From contig CACGAV010000002.1 of assembly GCA_902571095.1 (NCBI GenBank), positions 22,271 through 86,270 of the forward strand: DNA of 64,000 nucleotides, written 5' to 3'. Below are positions 41,501 to 51,988 of the stretch, piece by piece. Origin of the DNA: an uncultured Pelagibacteraceae bacterium. Lineage in GTDB: Bacteria > Pseudomonadota > Alphaproteobacteria > Pelagibacterales > Pelagibacteraceae. The notes below the pieces were generated by a model. The model was given only the letters and a program-made list of their open reading frames with translations, did not search any database and had not been told where the DNA came from. Position numbers and translations under genes: made by a program. Position 1 is the first letter of the stretch; each line of letters opens with the position of its first letter.

Positions 41501-41501
41501 A

Positions 41502-42365
41502 TTATTTTATTAATGGTTTAACCTGCATTCCATCGGCGAGCCTAGCCAAACCTTCTTTAACAATCTTGTCATTTATGATCAAACCTTCTAAAATTTCAAG
41601 GTTTCCGCCTTTTCTAATTCCTGTTTTTACCTCAATTTTTTCAATTTTGTTATTTTCAACAATTTTGTAAACAAACTTTTTATCATCTTCAAAAATTATA
41701 CTGGTATCTGCAACAGAGAGTGCTTGCTTTTCATCATAAAGAACTTCGATATCTAATAATGAACCTGGTAGTATTTCAAGATTAATATTGTCAATTTGAG
41801 CCCTAGCCAAAATACTTCGAGTTTGCGCATCAACTCTTGAGGCATGGGAGATTACCAACCCTTTATACAATTTATTTTTATATGCTAAAAATTTTGCATT
41901 GACTGAAAGATTTTTTTTTAAAATAGATGCAAAAACTTCAGGAATCTGTAAATCACAAAGTATTTTTTTTGAGTCATCAAGCGTGACTATCATTGAGTCG
42001 GTACCCAAAATCGAAGAACTTATTCCTCTAGTACCCAGGGTTCCTGAAAAGGGTGCGGAAATAGTTTTACCCTCAAGTTTTGCAATTATATCACCTTTTT
42101 TAACGGCTTTGAATTTGATAGGTTCTAAAAGTTCACTCTTTTTTACTTTAAAAGAAGTAGTTTTACTACTTAAAGCAGTACAGTAACTTTCAATTGTTTT
42201 GCTAAATTTTTTTTCACTAACAATTTCAACAATTACACCTGGAGGAGGTCTTTTGCTAAATTTTTTCTTAAAATAAAGACCAACCGCAGTTCTTGCTCCA
42301 ATCACAGTAGCAATAATTACGAAAAAAATTATTATTCCAACGGTTACTTTTTTAGACTTTTTCAT
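41502..42365 (-). CDS. RND periplasmic adaptor (HlyD/MFP family)
   Basis: N-terminal TM; LEGKTISAPFSGTLGTRGISSSILGTDSMIVTLDD; upstream of permease. Confidence 0.9.
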   Translation of the reverse strand: MKKSKKVTVGIIIFFVIIATVIGARTAVGLYFKKKFSKRPPPGVIVEIVSEKKFSKTIESYCTALSSKTTSFKVKKSELLEPIKFKAVKKGDIIAKLEGKTISAPFSGTLGTRGISSSILGTDSMIVTLDDSKKILCDLQIPEVFASILKKNLSVNAKFLAYKNKLYKGLVISHASRVDAQTRSILARAQIDNINLEILPGSLLDIEVLYDEKQALSVADTSIIFEDDKKFVYKIVENNKIEKIEVKTGIRKGGNLEILEGLIINDKIVKEGLARLADGMQVKPLIK

Positions 42366-43171
42366 TTTTTTCCATATTCTGACCAGGATCCATCATAAAT
42401 CACAGCATTTTTACCACTTATTATAGAATATGCTAGACCTAAAACACATGCAGTCATTCCAGAACCACACGTAAAGACAATGGGTTTAGAAATATCAATG
42501 TCATTTTTGTTAAAAATATTAATTAATTCTGGCTTAGTTTTAAATGTATTAGTCCCTCTATCAATGCATTCTTGAAAAGGAATATTTTTTGAACCAACTA
42601 TACACCCTTTTTTAAGCCCAGGTCTGGGTTCTTCAATTTTTCCAGCAAATCTTTCTCGGCTTCTAGCATCAACTGTTTGAAATAATGAATTTTTAATATT
42701 CTCATCAATTTGCTTTTTATTTTTAATCCATTCTGATTTTTCATTAACTTTATACTTTTTTATAGTTTCATATCTTACAATATCACTATTAACTAAACGT
42801 TTCTCTCTTAGCCACTTTTTAAGACCCCCATCTAATACTGAAACTTTTACATGACCAAAGTATTTAAGAGCGAACCAAAGTCTACATGAACTATAAAGAT
42901 CGCTATTATCATAGATAATAATATGATCATCATTTAAAATTCCAAAAGACCAGAGCATATTTTTCCAATACTCTGCATTTGTCATCATATGTGGGAATGG
43001 CGAGTCTCTGTCAGAGTGTTCATTTACATCCCAAAAAATCGCTCCTTCAATATGCTTTTCTTTGTACTCATTTTTTGCATTTCTATCAGTTGATGGCATG
43101 TGCCAGGATGCATCAAATATTTTCACAGAATTTAGATTTTTTTCAAGCCATTCTGTTGAAACTAAATTCAT
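42362..43171 (-). CDS. sseA: 3-mercaptopyruvate/thiosulfate sulfurtransferase
   Basis: STEWLEKNLNSVKIFDASWHMP; VDARSRERFAGKIEEPRPGL; FTCGSGMTACVLGLA. Confidence 0.93.
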   Translation of the reverse strand: MNLVSTEWLEKNLNSVKIFDASWHMPSTDRNAKNEYKEKHIEGAIFWDVNEHSDRDSPFPHMMTNAEYWKNMLWSFGILNDDHIIIYDNSDLYSSCRLWFALKYFGHVKVSVLDGGLKKWLREKRLVNSDIVRYETIKKYKVNEKSEWIKNKKQIDENIKNSLFQTVDARSRERFAGKIEEPRPGLKKGCIVGSKNIPFQECIDRGTNTFKTKPELINIFNKNDIDISKPIVFTCGSGMTACVLGLAYSIISGKNAVIYDGSWSEYGKK

Positions 43172-43620
43172 AATATACCTTTTCTTTTTAAGTAATACTG
43201 ATGATATTCTTCAGCAGGTTGATAAAGTTTTTCTTCTGAAATATTAGTTACTATTTTACCATTTAATTTTTTGTTGAATTCCTCTTTTATTTTTTCTGCG
43301 ATTTTTTTTTGATTTTCGTCTTTATAAAATATTTCTGATCTATATTGTGTCCCTATATCTGGCCCCTGCCTATTTAATTGGGTCGGGTCATGAATTTTAA
43401 AAAAAAATCTTACTAACTGTTCATATGAAATTTCGTTTTCATCAAACTCAACTTTTATAGTTTCTGCGTGGTTTGTTGAACCTGAACAAACTTTTTCATA
43501 GGTTGTATTTGGGTCATTACCACCGCAATAACCGACCTCAGCCTTTTTTACACCTTTAATTTTTTCAAATTCTAATTGTGGGCTCCAGAAACATCCAAGA
43601 GAAAAATAAGCAGTTTTCAT
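43168..43620 (-). CDS. msrA: Peptide methionine sulfoxide reductase MsrA
   Basis: YFSLGCFWSPQLEFEKIKGV...VGYCGG; HDPTQLNRQGPDIGTQYRSEIFY. Confidence 0.95.
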   Translation of the reverse strand: MKTAYFSLGCFWSPQLEFEKIKGVKKAEVGYCGGNDPNTTYEKVCSGSTNHAETIKVEFDENEISYEQLVRFFFKIHDPTQLNRQGPDIGTQYRSEIFYKDENQKKIAEKIKEEFNKKLNGKIVTNISEEKLYQPAEEYHQYYLKRKGIL

Positions 43621-43667
43621 TGTTTTAAAATTCTAATATGTTATTTCAATTAATTAAAGGTGGTAAA

Positions 43668-44552
43668 ATGCTCTCAAAATCCCAATTAGCAATTATTTAT
43701 ATGATAGCTAGCGTAGCATGCTTCAGTATTATGGATATTATTGTAAAATATTTGAAAGACGTACCTTTTGGCCAAGTCCTTTTTATGCGATTTGCGTTTG
43801 GCATGATTCCAATAGTTCTTTTAATACCTCGTGAAAAATTTTCTACTTTTTATAAAACTAAAAGACCGGGACTTCATGCATGGAGAGCAACATGGGGCGC
43901 AATAGCAATCGTTGCTTTATTTATTGGCATTAGAAATATGCCGCTGGCTGATTGTATATCTTTAACTTTTTTAGGTCCTGTTTTTGTAACTATATTATCT
44001 GCACTTTTTCTAGGTGAAAAAATTAGAATGACTAGAATTTCTGCAATTATTCTTGGCATAATTGGTGGATTAATTATTATAAAACCGACATTTCACCAAT
44101 TTAATTTATTTTATTTTATGCCTTTAATTTTTGCTTTTGGTTTTGCTCAAGTAGCTTTATCAATTAAATCTTTATCCAAAACTGAACCAAATTATTTAAT
44201 AGCTTTTTATTTCTCATTATTATCAATGTTAATTGGTCTATGTACTCTAGTTAATGGTTGGATTTGGCCAACATTATATGAGTCTGTTCTATTTGTTATA
44301 TTAGGTTTGGCTGGTGGTTACGCTAATATTTTACTCACACAGTCTCTGAGAATGGCAGACACAGGTCTTGTTACTCCAATTAAATATTTATCATTAGTCT
44401 TTGCTGCTACAGCAGGATATTTTATTTTTGGAGAGCCTCTCAAATTGACAACTTTAGTTGGTGCAGGATTTATAGTCGTTGGTACATACATTATCTTTAG
44501 AAGAGAAGTAACTTTAAAAAAACAGGTGGTTCCTCCAAGATATGAAACCTAA
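43668..44552 (+). CDS. DMT-family (EamA) transporter
   Basis: Ten hydrophobic segments, duplicated EamA; AGGTGG RBS upstream of ATG 43668. Confidence 0.85.
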   Translation: MLSKSQLAIIYMIASVACFSIMDIIVKYLKDVPFGQVLFMRFAFGMIPIVLLIPREKFSTFYKTKRPGLHAWRATWGAIAIVALFIGIRNMPLADCISLTFLGPVFVTILSALFLGEKIRMTRISAIILGIIGGLIIIKPTFHQFNLFYFMPLIFAFGFAQVALSIKSLSKTEPNYLIAFYFSLLSMLIGLCTLVNGWIWPTLYESVLFVILGLAGGYANILLTQSLRMADTGLVTPIKYLSLVFAATAGYFIFGEPLKLTTLVGAGFIVVGTYIIFRREVTLKKQVVPPRYET

Positions 44553-45159
44553 GTGGTGGAATAAAGGTAAAACACATCTATGCAAAAGAGATAAAGTGAT
44601 GAGAAAGCTTTTAAGCGTCTATAAGGGACACTTAACTACGCGAAATAATTTTTTTTATTCTTTAACTCGATCAATTATATCGCAACAGATTTCAGTTTCT
44701 GCAGCAGATTCGGTTTTTTCAAAATTTGAAAAAAAATGTAAAGGTAAAATTAATCCAAAAATTGTATCGCGTTTAACCATTACGGATCTTAGAAAATGTG
44801 GTCTGAGCAGAATGAAGGCATTAGGTATTAAAAGTTTGGCTGAAAAAATTTTGGATAAATCATTTAATCCTAAATTAATAAAAAAAATGTCTGATGAAGA
44901 AGCAATTAATTATCTTTCAACTTTAAGACAAATTGGAAGATGGTCTAGTGAAATGGTACTTATCTTTTTTTATAATAGGCCTAACATTTGGCCTGTTCAG
45001 GATATTGGTTTACTTAGGGCAATTTCAAATAATTATAAAAAAAAATACTTACCTCCCAAATCTTTTGTGAACAAACTACAAAAAAAGTTCTCACCCTATT
45101 GTACTCTCGCTGTAATGGCATTGTGGTATTCAGTAGACAATGAACCTGTACAGTATTAG
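44542..45159 (+). CDS. alkA: DNA-3-methyladenine glycosylase II
   Basis: SIISQQISVSAADSVFSKF; LRQIGRWSSEMVLIF HhH; WPVQDIGLLRA catalytic Asp. Confidence 0.88.
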   Translation: MKPKWWNKGKTHLCKRDKVMRKLLSVYKGHLTTRNNFFYSLTRSIISQQISVSAADSVFSKFEKKCKGKINPKIVSRLTITDLRKCGLSRMKALGIKSLAEKILDKSFNPKLIKKMSDEEAINYLSTLRQIGRWSSEMVLIFFYNRPNIWPVQDIGLLRAISNNYKKKYLPPKSFVNKLQKKFSPYCTLAVMALWYSVDNEPVQY

Positions 45160-45168
45160 ATTTAAATT

Positions 45169-45699
45169 ATGACAGAAAAACTAATTATTTCTTGGGATGA
45201 TTATAATAAGACTGTAGAAAAATTAGCATTAATGGTTCACGAAAGTGGTTACAGGCCAACATTATTAGTCGGTATTATGCGTGGGGCTGCACCTATGATA
45301 GATGTTCTAAGTAGAGTTTTTAAGCTAAAATGTGCTTACTTAGCTGTAGAGTCTTATAGCGGTAAAGGTGTTGAGGACGAACAGGGTGATATAGTTTTTT
45401 CAAGAGAAATGAGTTCAATTGCAAAAAATATGGGTGGAAAAATATTATTATGTGATGATTTATCTGATACAGGTATTACCCTAAATAAAAGCGTTGATTG
45501 GTTAAAGAAGTATAAACCAATAAAAGATAAAATTGAAGATATTAAAACGGCAACTCTCTGGAAGAAAAAAAAATCTACTTTTGAACCAGATTATTGTGCA
45601 GTTAAACTAAAAAATGATCCATGGATTGTTCAACCATTTGAACATTACGAAGAAATAAGAATTGAAGAAATTGCAAAAAAGCATAAAAAAAAGGGTTAA
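45169..45699 (+). CDS. Purine phosphoribosyltransferase
   Basis: LLVGIMRGAAPMIDVLSRV; ILLCDDLSDTGITL PRPP motif; convergent with purine permease. Confidence 0.85.
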   Translation: MTEKLIISWDDYNKTVEKLALMVHESGYRPTLLVGIMRGAAPMIDVLSRVFKLKCAYLAVESYSGKGVEDEQGDIVFSREMSSIAKNMGGKILLCDDLSDTGITLNKSVDWLKKYKPIKDKIEDIKTATLWKKKKSTFEPDYCAVKLKNDPWIVQPFEHYEEIRIEEIAKKHKKKG

Positions 45700-45719
45700 A
45701 ACTAAGTTTAACCCTTTTT
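45688..45719. terminator. Bidirectional rho-independent terminator
   Basis: AAAAAGGGTTAAA-ACTAAG-TTTAACCCTTTTT: perfect 13-bp stem, 6-nt loop, T tract either way; contains the TAA of the upstream gene. Confidence 0.88.
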
Positions 45720-45738
45720 CTTTAAAATATTTGTTATT

Positions 45739-47112
45739 CTAAACTGAAAAACTCAAAACACTTAAAACCGCAACAACCCATATTGCAGGAGCAGTTTTAG
45801 ATGCTTTTCCGCTAAGAATTTTGATTAAAGCATATGCGATAAATGCAAGTGCTATACCATTAGAAATACTATATGTAAGTGGCATTGTGATCATAGCTAA
45901 AACTGCAGGCGCAGATTCTGCTATATCATTCCACTCAATATCTGTAATATTCCTTACAAAGAGTACCGCAACGTATACAAGTGCTGCACCATCTATTTCT
46001 TTTGGTAAACTTGTAGCCAAAGGTGCAAATCCTAAACACAAAAGAAATAAAACACCAATAACTAGTGATGTCATACCAGTTCTTCCTCCAGCTTTAACAC
46101 CAGCACCTGACTCTACATAACTAGTTACAGTAGTTGTACCAACTAAGCTTCCCGCAACTGTTCCAACGCTATCAGCTAGCATAGCCTTTTCTATATCTTG
46201 AACTTTTCCTTTGCTATCAACTTTTCCTGAAACATTTGCAACTGAAGTTAAAGTTCCAGCTGTATCGAAAAAGTCTATAAAGAATAATGTGAAGATTACA
46301 GTGAAACCACTGGCAGCTAAAACTTTACCGCTACTTATCCCTTCAAAAGCATCAAATAAATAACTCATCGACGGTGGCGCTGAAAAGACTCCATTAAACC
46401 TTGCAAGAGATGCACCATCTTTAATTGAAGCTCCTGTCCATTCCCACATAGGAAGCCAAGCAATAATACTGAAAACCAATATACCAATAATGATGTTTCC
46501 TTTAACTTTAAGTTTTTCTAAAACAATCATCACCACGAATGCTAAACAACCTAATAAAACTAACGGGTTTTTAATATCACCTAATGTCACTAATGTTACT
46601 GGATGATCTCCTACTACGCCCATTATCTCCAAACCTATTATTGCAAGAAAAAGTCCAATACCGGCCCCGATCCCAAGCTTTAAACTTTTAGGGATTGAAT
46701 TAATAATCCAAGCTCTAATCGGTGTTAATGAAATTGCTAAGAAAAATATACCAGCAACAAGTACTGTAGCTAATGCTTCTGCAGGCGTGTATCCCATTCC
46801 TCCAACAACGCCAAAAGCTACAAACGCATTTATTCCCATACCGGGAGCAAGACCTATTGGCCAAGTTTTTCCATAAAATGCCATTATAAAACATGCTAAA
46901 GCAGTTGCAACAATCGTAGCGGTGAAGACACCGCCAAAGTCAAAAAAACCTTTTTCTGTCCCAGCAAATTCGCCAGAGAGTATAAAAGGGTTTAAAAACA
47001 TAATGTACGCCATAGTTAAAAAAGTAGTAACACCAGCTACTACTTCTGTTCTAAAGTTTGTTTTATGTTTTTTATATTCAAAATATTTATCCATCATAGT
47101 TTTATCCTCCAA
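45739..47112 (-). CDS. NCS2-family purine permease (guanine/hypoxanthine, AzgA-like)
   Basis: TEVVAGVTTFLTMAYIMFLNPFIL; GLAPGMGINAFVAF; TTTVTSYVESGAGVKAGGRTG. Confidence 0.93.
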   Translation of the reverse strand: MEDKTMMDKYFEYKKHKTNFRTEVVAGVTTFLTMAYIMFLNPFILSGEFAGTEKGFFDFGGVFTATIVATALACFIMAFYGKTWPIGLAPGMGINAFVAFGVVGGMGYTPAEALATVLVAGIFFLAISLTPIRAWIINSIPKSLKLGIGAGIGLFLAIIGLEIMGVVGDHPVTLVTLGDIKNPLVLLGCLAFVVMIVLEKLKVKGNIIIGILVFSIIAWLPMWEWTGASIKDGASLARFNGVFSAPPSMSYLFDAFEGISSGKVLAASGFTVIFTLFFIDFFDTAGTLTSVANVSGKVDSKGKVQDIEKAMLADSVGTVAGSLVGTTTVTSYVESGAGVKAGGRTGMTSLVIGVLFLLCLGFAPLATSLPKEIDGAALVYVAVLFVRNITDIEWNDIAESAPAVLAMITMPLTYSISNGIALAFIAYALIKILSGKASKTAPAIWVVAVLSVLSFSV

Positions 47113-47255
47113 TTTTTATGATTTATATTACTTAAACCAAAAGATTAAAGTTAAAGTTATTTGGTAATTAAATTGAAAGTTGTATGTTGTTTATAACTAT
47201 TTTTGATATAATTAAAAACTGAGCAATTTAGTGTTGCAATAAACTATAATTAGAT

Positions 47256-47552
47256 ATGAAAAATTTTATCATCTTAATAATCGTATGTTTTCTAATCACA
47301 GGTTGTAAAACTGTTACCACAAAAGTTGATGAAGTATCAAAAAAAGAAACAGAAAAACTCGATAATTTTCTTAAAAAACCAGCATCAGAACTAAAAATAG
47401 AATTTGGTAAACCCGATGCGATTGAAACTGCAAAAAATAAAAATAAAGTTTTGGTTTATTACGACTCAAAATTTAAAATTAAATGTGAAAGAAGATTTGA
47501 AGTAGACGAAAATAATATCGTTATTGGCTTTAATAGTAAAAATTGTTTTTAA
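47256..47552 (+). CDS. Small lipoprotein, SmpA/OmlA-like
   Basis: FLITGCKT lipobox; PASELKIEFGKPDAIETAKNK. Confidence 0.6.
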   Translation: MKNFIILIIVCFLITGCKTVTTKVDEVSKKETEKLDNFLKKPASELKIEFGKPDAIETAKNKNKVLVYYDSKFKIKCERRFEVDENNIVIGFNSKNCF

Positions 47553-49618
47553 TTTAATTTATTTGAAATTTTTAGTGCAAAAGCATAATCAAAAGCTATA
47601 TCCTCTATTATGTTTTTTCTACCTGATCGAGACCCATGCCCTGCATCCATTTCACATTTAAAAAGAAGCAAATTATTATCTGTTTTATTGTCTCTAAGTT
47701 TTGCACAATACTTTGTGGGCTCATCAAACAAAACTCTTGAGTCAGAAAGAGATGTTGTAATCAAAATATTTGGATAATCTTTTTTTTCTATATTGTCATA
47801 TGGAGCATAAGAACGAATATACTCAAAATGTTCTTTATTATTCTTTGCATCACCAAATTCTAATACTTCTCCAGGTGTTAGAGGAAGAGTATGATCCATA
47901 TTAGTCGTTAAATTATCTACAAAAGGTACAGCCATAATCGCACCTAAAAAAATATTTGGTTCTTGATTTACAACATTTGAAACTAAAAGACCTCCAGCAG
48001 AGCCACCGTAAGCTATTATTTTTTTTTCACTTGTATATTTTTTTTTAATTAAAAATTTGGCACAACTTATAAAATCAGAAAATGTATTTTTTTTATTCAT
48101 CATTTTGCCTTCTTTCCACCAAGACATTCCTCTCTCAAGACCACCTCGGATATGACATGTTGCCCAAATAATATTTCTATCTATCAAAGAAAATTTTGAT
48201 GTTGAGAAGCTTGGTGACATTGAACTTCCGTAACTTCCATATCCATACAATAATAAATTTGCACTACCATCTAATTTTGTTTTTTTATGGTATGTAATAG
48301 TGATTGGTATCTCTCTTCCATCATGGCTAGAACAATTAATTCTCTCAACAATATAATCATCTCTATTATGACCCGATGGAACCTCTTGTTCTTTAACAAG
48401 TTTTTTTTCTTTTGTTTTTAAATTATATTCAAATGTTCGTACTGGTGTTTTTGGAGACTCATAACTAATCCTAATCAAATCAGTATCTTTTTCTTTTTGC
48501 ATTAAACTTATACCTGAGGAAATTACTTTTTCATCATCAAATAACAATTGCTCTTCTTTATTAGTTTTTATATCTCTAACAAAAATTTTTTGTAAAGCGT
48601 CTGATACTTCAGATCTAATTATCCAGTTTTTTAAAAATGTGAGTCCGCCAATAAGGACACCATTTTTAGCTGGAACAAAATCCTTCCAATCTCCAAGTTT
48701 TATATTCAGGCACCTGACAATTTTGAAATCTTCCGCATTTTTATTTGTCCACATCCACCACCAGCCCCCAAAACTATCTATGCTATATTGAATACCCTCT
48801 TCCCTTTTTATTATTAATTTAGGTTTAAATTCTTTTTCATCTTTGTGAAAATAGTAAACCTCCGATGTTGTGTGTTCACTTGTTTCGACAAAATAATAAT
48901 TCTCACAACTACTTGAGCTAATCGAACATGTAAATCTCTCTGATTTTTCTTCAAAAATTAATTTATCTTCTTTACTTGATGTACCCAGCTTATGTTGGTA
49001 AATTTTTCTGGCTCTGTGTTGTGAGTCATGTTTCCTGTAAAAAAAAGATTTATCATCGTAAGCCCACACAATACCGCCAGCTGTATCTCTAATAGGGTCC
49101 TCAACAATTTTATTATCTGAAATTCTTCTTAGAAAAATTGTGAAATATTCTCCACCTTTATCATCAATAGAATAAGCTAATAACTCATCGTTGTAAGAAA
49201 CCTCAAGATCACCGGCGCTAAAAAATTTTTTCCCTTTGGCCTCACGATCCCCATCCCAATAAGTTTCTATTTTGGTATCTCCAATTTTTCTTCTTAGTTT
49301 TTTAGAGTAGTTGCCTTCTTTTGTAGTTTTAGTCCAGTATTCATATTTTTTATCTTTATAAGGTAGACTTTCATCATCTAATTTAATTCTACCTTCAATT
49401 TCTTCAAAAATTTTTTTTTGAATTTTATGGGTATCGGCCATTTCTCCTTTAGTGTATGCATTTTCAGCCTCAAGATATTTTCTTACCTCGGGGTTAACTT
49501 TGTTAGGATCTCTTAGAATTTCTAAACAATTGTCTTGATGTACCCACGAATAATCATCAATCCAATTGTAACCATGACAACTTTTCTTTTCAGGTTGTTT
49601 CCTTAATCGTGGTATCAT
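47549..49618 (-). CDS. ptrB: Prolyl oligopeptidase family S9A (oligopeptidase B-like)
   Basis: YGYGSYGSSMSPSFS; AYGGSAGGLLVSNVVNQEP catalytic Ser; MDAGHGSRSGR catalytic His. Confidence 0.93.
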   Translation of the reverse strand: MIPRLRKQPEKKSCHGYNWIDDYSWVHQDNCLEILRDPNKVNPEVRKYLEAENAYTKGEMADTHKIQKKIFEEIEGRIKLDDESLPYKDKKYEYWTKTTKEGNYSKKLRRKIGDTKIETYWDGDREAKGKKFFSAGDLEVSYNDELLAYSIDDKGGEYFTIFLRRISDNKIVEDPIRDTAGGIVWAYDDKSFFYRKHDSQHRARKIYQHKLGTSSKEDKLIFEEKSERFTCSISSSSCENYYFVETSEHTTSEVYYFHKDEKEFKPKLIIKREEGIQYSIDSFGGWWWMWTNKNAEDFKIVRCLNIKLGDWKDFVPAKNGVLIGGLTFLKNWIIRSEVSDALQKIFVRDIKTNKEEQLLFDDEKVISSGISLMQKEKDTDLIRISYESPKTPVRTFEYNLKTKEKKLVKEQEVPSGHNRDDYIVERINCSSHDGREIPITITYHKKTKLDGSANLLLYGYGSYGSSMSPSFSTSKFSLIDRNIIWATCHIRGGLERGMSWWKEGKMMNKKNTFSDFISCAKFLIKKKYTSEKKIIAYGGSAGGLLVSNVVNQEPNIFLGAIMAVPFVDNLTTNMDHTLPLTPGEVLEFGDAKNNKEHFEYIRSYAPYDNIEKKDYPNILITTSLSDSRVLFDEPTKYCAKLRDNKTDNNLLLFKCEMDAGHGSRSGRKNIIEDIAFDYAFALKISNKLN

Positions 49619-49624
49619 ATTTTT

Positions 49625-50137
49625 ATGAATTTATTTTTAATCATTGGAATTTGTTCAGTAATTCTATATCTTTTATTGAATTTTTTTGCTAAAGCAAGTA
49701 GCAAAAAAATCGCAAAAGGCATTAGATATATAATCTTTACTATTGGAATTCTTTTAGCCATAGCTTTGTTTATAGTTGGAAGATATGCTTTTAGTATTCC
49801 AATCCTAATCTTTTTGCTTCCTTTATTAAAATTAAAAGGTATTGGCGGAATTTTTCAGCTAATTCAACTTTGGAGGTTGATTAGTTATCTTCGTCAAACA
49901 GGAAGGTATTCATTTAGATCAGGAACGAATTATTCAAAAGCATCATCAAATATTTCACTTGATGATGCATATAATATTTTAGGCTGTAAAAAAGGATGCA
50001 CAAAATTAGAGGTCTTATCAAAATATAAAAAAATTATGGCAAAACTGCACCCTGATAGAAATGACACAGATACAACCAAGCTCGCGCAAATGGTATCAGA
50101 AGCTAAAGAAACTATTTTAAAAAATGATTTTACTTAA
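49625..50137 (+). CDS. Membrane-anchored J-domain protein
   Basis: N-terminal TM segments; DDAYNILGCKKGCTKLEVLSKYKKIMAKLHPDRN with HPD. Confidence 0.88.
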   Translation: MNLFLIIGICSVILYLLLNFFAKASSKKIAKGIRYIIFTIGILLAIALFIVGRYAFSIPILIFLLPLLKLKGIGGIFQLIQLWRLISYLRQTGRYSFRSGTNYSKASSNISLDDAYNILGCKKGCTKLEVLSKYKKIMAKLHPDRNDTDTTKLAQMVSEAKETILKNDFT

Positions 50138-51051
50138 TTTAAGATAGAATTTGCTTTATCTAAAACCTCATCGAAAGATATTTTTTCGCTCCCTAAAGTA
50201 TCATGTTTTGTACTATTTTTTTCTCCTACAGGTTCAATGACTTCCATGAATGAAGAGTATTTGCCATAGGTCATAACAGGACTATCCATAAACAATGTGA
50301 GCGTTTTGACCTTAAGTGCACAAGCTATATGGGCGAAACCTGTATCATTAGACACTACAAGATCACAATTTTTTATAATGGGCAAAGTTTCTTTTATAGT
50401 TAATTTTTCAAAGGACTTACATTTGTCATAAATATCTGAATCTTTAAATTTATTTATTAAATCAATATCTTTTAAACCTCCGGCCAAATAAAATGTACAT
50501 TTGTGTTTTTTTAGTAATTCTTGTGCAAGTTTTATATAATTTTCAACAGCCCACCTTTTGGTAGGACCAGAAGCAGAAATACCTAAACAAATATGTTTAA
50601 TATTTTTATCAAAAGTATTTATAGTTTTAATTTTAAGATTTGGTTCTGTAGAAACTATCTCTCCAATAATGTTTTCTGTAAATATTTTAGCACTGTGAAC
50701 TAAATTATCTTTTGATCTAAATAGAGGATATTGAAATATTGATTTAATACCTGAAAATTTTGCAATTAAATTGTATCTTAAAGAACTATTAAAAATAAAC
50801 ACTTTATCGAAATTTCTTTTTTTTATTTCATTTGATAGTTTGAAAAAACCAGAAAGACCATCCTTATTTTTACTTAAAATGATTATTTCATCTATATTTT
50901 CATCATTTGATAAAAGATCGGATGCTTTTGAGCTTTCTTTTACAAGAATACTTACCTTAGCTTTAAATTTTTTTGAAATTGCATGAATATAGGGTAAAAA
51001 AATTACCATATCACCGATTCCGTATCTTTGTTGAATAATAAGAATTTTCAT
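50134..51051 (-). CDS. Glycosyltransferase family 9 (heptosyltransferase-like)
   Basis: YGIGDMVIFLPYIHAI; CDLVVSNDTGFAHIACAL. Confidence 0.85.
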   Translation of the reverse strand: MKILIIQQRYGIGDMVIFLPYIHAISKKFKAKVSILVKESSKASDLLSNDENIDEIIILSKNKDGLSGFFKLSNEIKKRNFDKVFIFNSSLRYNLIAKFSGIKSIFQYPLFRSKDNLVHSAKIFTENIIGEIVSTEPNLKIKTINTFDKNIKHICLGISASGPTKRWAVENYIKLAQELLKKHKCTFYLAGGLKDIDLINKFKDSDIYDKCKSFEKLTIKETLPIIKNCDLVVSNDTGFAHIACALKVKTLTLFMDSPVMTYGKYSSFMEVIEPVGEKNSTKHDTLGSEKISFDEVLDKANSILN

Positions 51052-51097
51052 TCTTTTTTAATTTATAGTACGTTTATATATAAATTTAGGTAAAAAC

Positions 51098-51988
51098 ATG
51101 TCAAAAATTTTAAAAGGTGTATTTGCTGCAGCAATGTCTGCTTTAAAAGCAGATTTGAGCCTCGATATCAAAGAAACTATAAATCATGCAAAACTTAATC
51201 TTGATAATCAGGGAGTAGGGTCAGCTTTCTTTGGTAGCACAGGATGCGGACAATTAATTTCAGTTGATGAAAAGAAAAATTTTATAAGCGCACTGTCAAA
51301 AGAAAGTTTCTCAGAAAAAATTTTAATCGGAACTTCGACCAATAGCTTAAAAGACACGACTGATATTATGAAACACTCAATAGAGTTGGGTTTTAGTAAT
51401 TTTTTAATTATGAATGTTGCATATTATAAAAATAATGACACTGGAGTGTTTAATTTTTATAAAAACATTATAAGAGAAGTTCCAAACTCTAAAATTATTC
51501 TTTATAATTTTTCTACATTAAGTGGTTACACTTTTACACCAGATATAACAAAAAAACTTAAAGAGTCTTTCCCCAAAAATATAATTGGCATGAAAGATAG
51601 CACCGGAAATCTTTGGGAAAATTTTAAAATGGAGAATTTTTCAATGTTTGTTGGTAGTGAGAAAAAATTATTAGACGGATTAAAAGTTGGAGCAGCTGGG
51701 TGTATATCAGCAACAACAAATTTTACAGGAAAAATTGCAAAAAAAGTTTTTGATGATTTTAATAAAAGTGGGGACTCGTCGAGCGACCCAAAACTGAAGG
51801 CATTAAGATCAGCTTTTGATGAAACAGGAAATTTAATTTCAGCGCTTCATACCATTAAGAGTCTAGAAAATAAAATTTTTACAAATTTATTACCACCCCA
51901 GGTTTTATTAAGTGATGACAAAAAAGATAAGCTAATTAAAAAATTAAGGGAACTTGGTGCGTTAACAAATAAAAATATTGCTGCATAA
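51098..51988 (+). CDS. DapA-family (DHDPS/NAL) aldolase, substrate uncertain
   Basis: GSTGCGQLIS; ILYNFSTLSGY; IIGMKDSTG Schiff-base Lys. Confidence 0.85.
   Translation: MSKILKGVFAAAMSALKADLSLDIKETINHAKLNLDNQGVGSAFFGSTGCGQLISVDEKKNFISALSKESFSEKILIGTSTNSLKDTTDIMKHSIELGFSNFLIMNVAYYKNNDTGVFNFYKNIIREVPNSKIILYNFSTLSGYTFTPDITKKLKESFPKNIIGMKDSTGNLWENFKMENFSMFVGSEKKLLDGLKVGAAGCISATTNFTGKIAKKVFDDFNKSGDSSSDPKLKALRSAFDETGNLISALHTIKSLENKIFTNLLPPQVLLSDDKKDKLIKKLRELGALTNKNIAA

Noticed and set aside
47113-47255. Possible purine riboswitch upstream of the NCS2 permease
   Set aside because: 143 nt AT-rich spacer without a recognisable purine riboswitch core.
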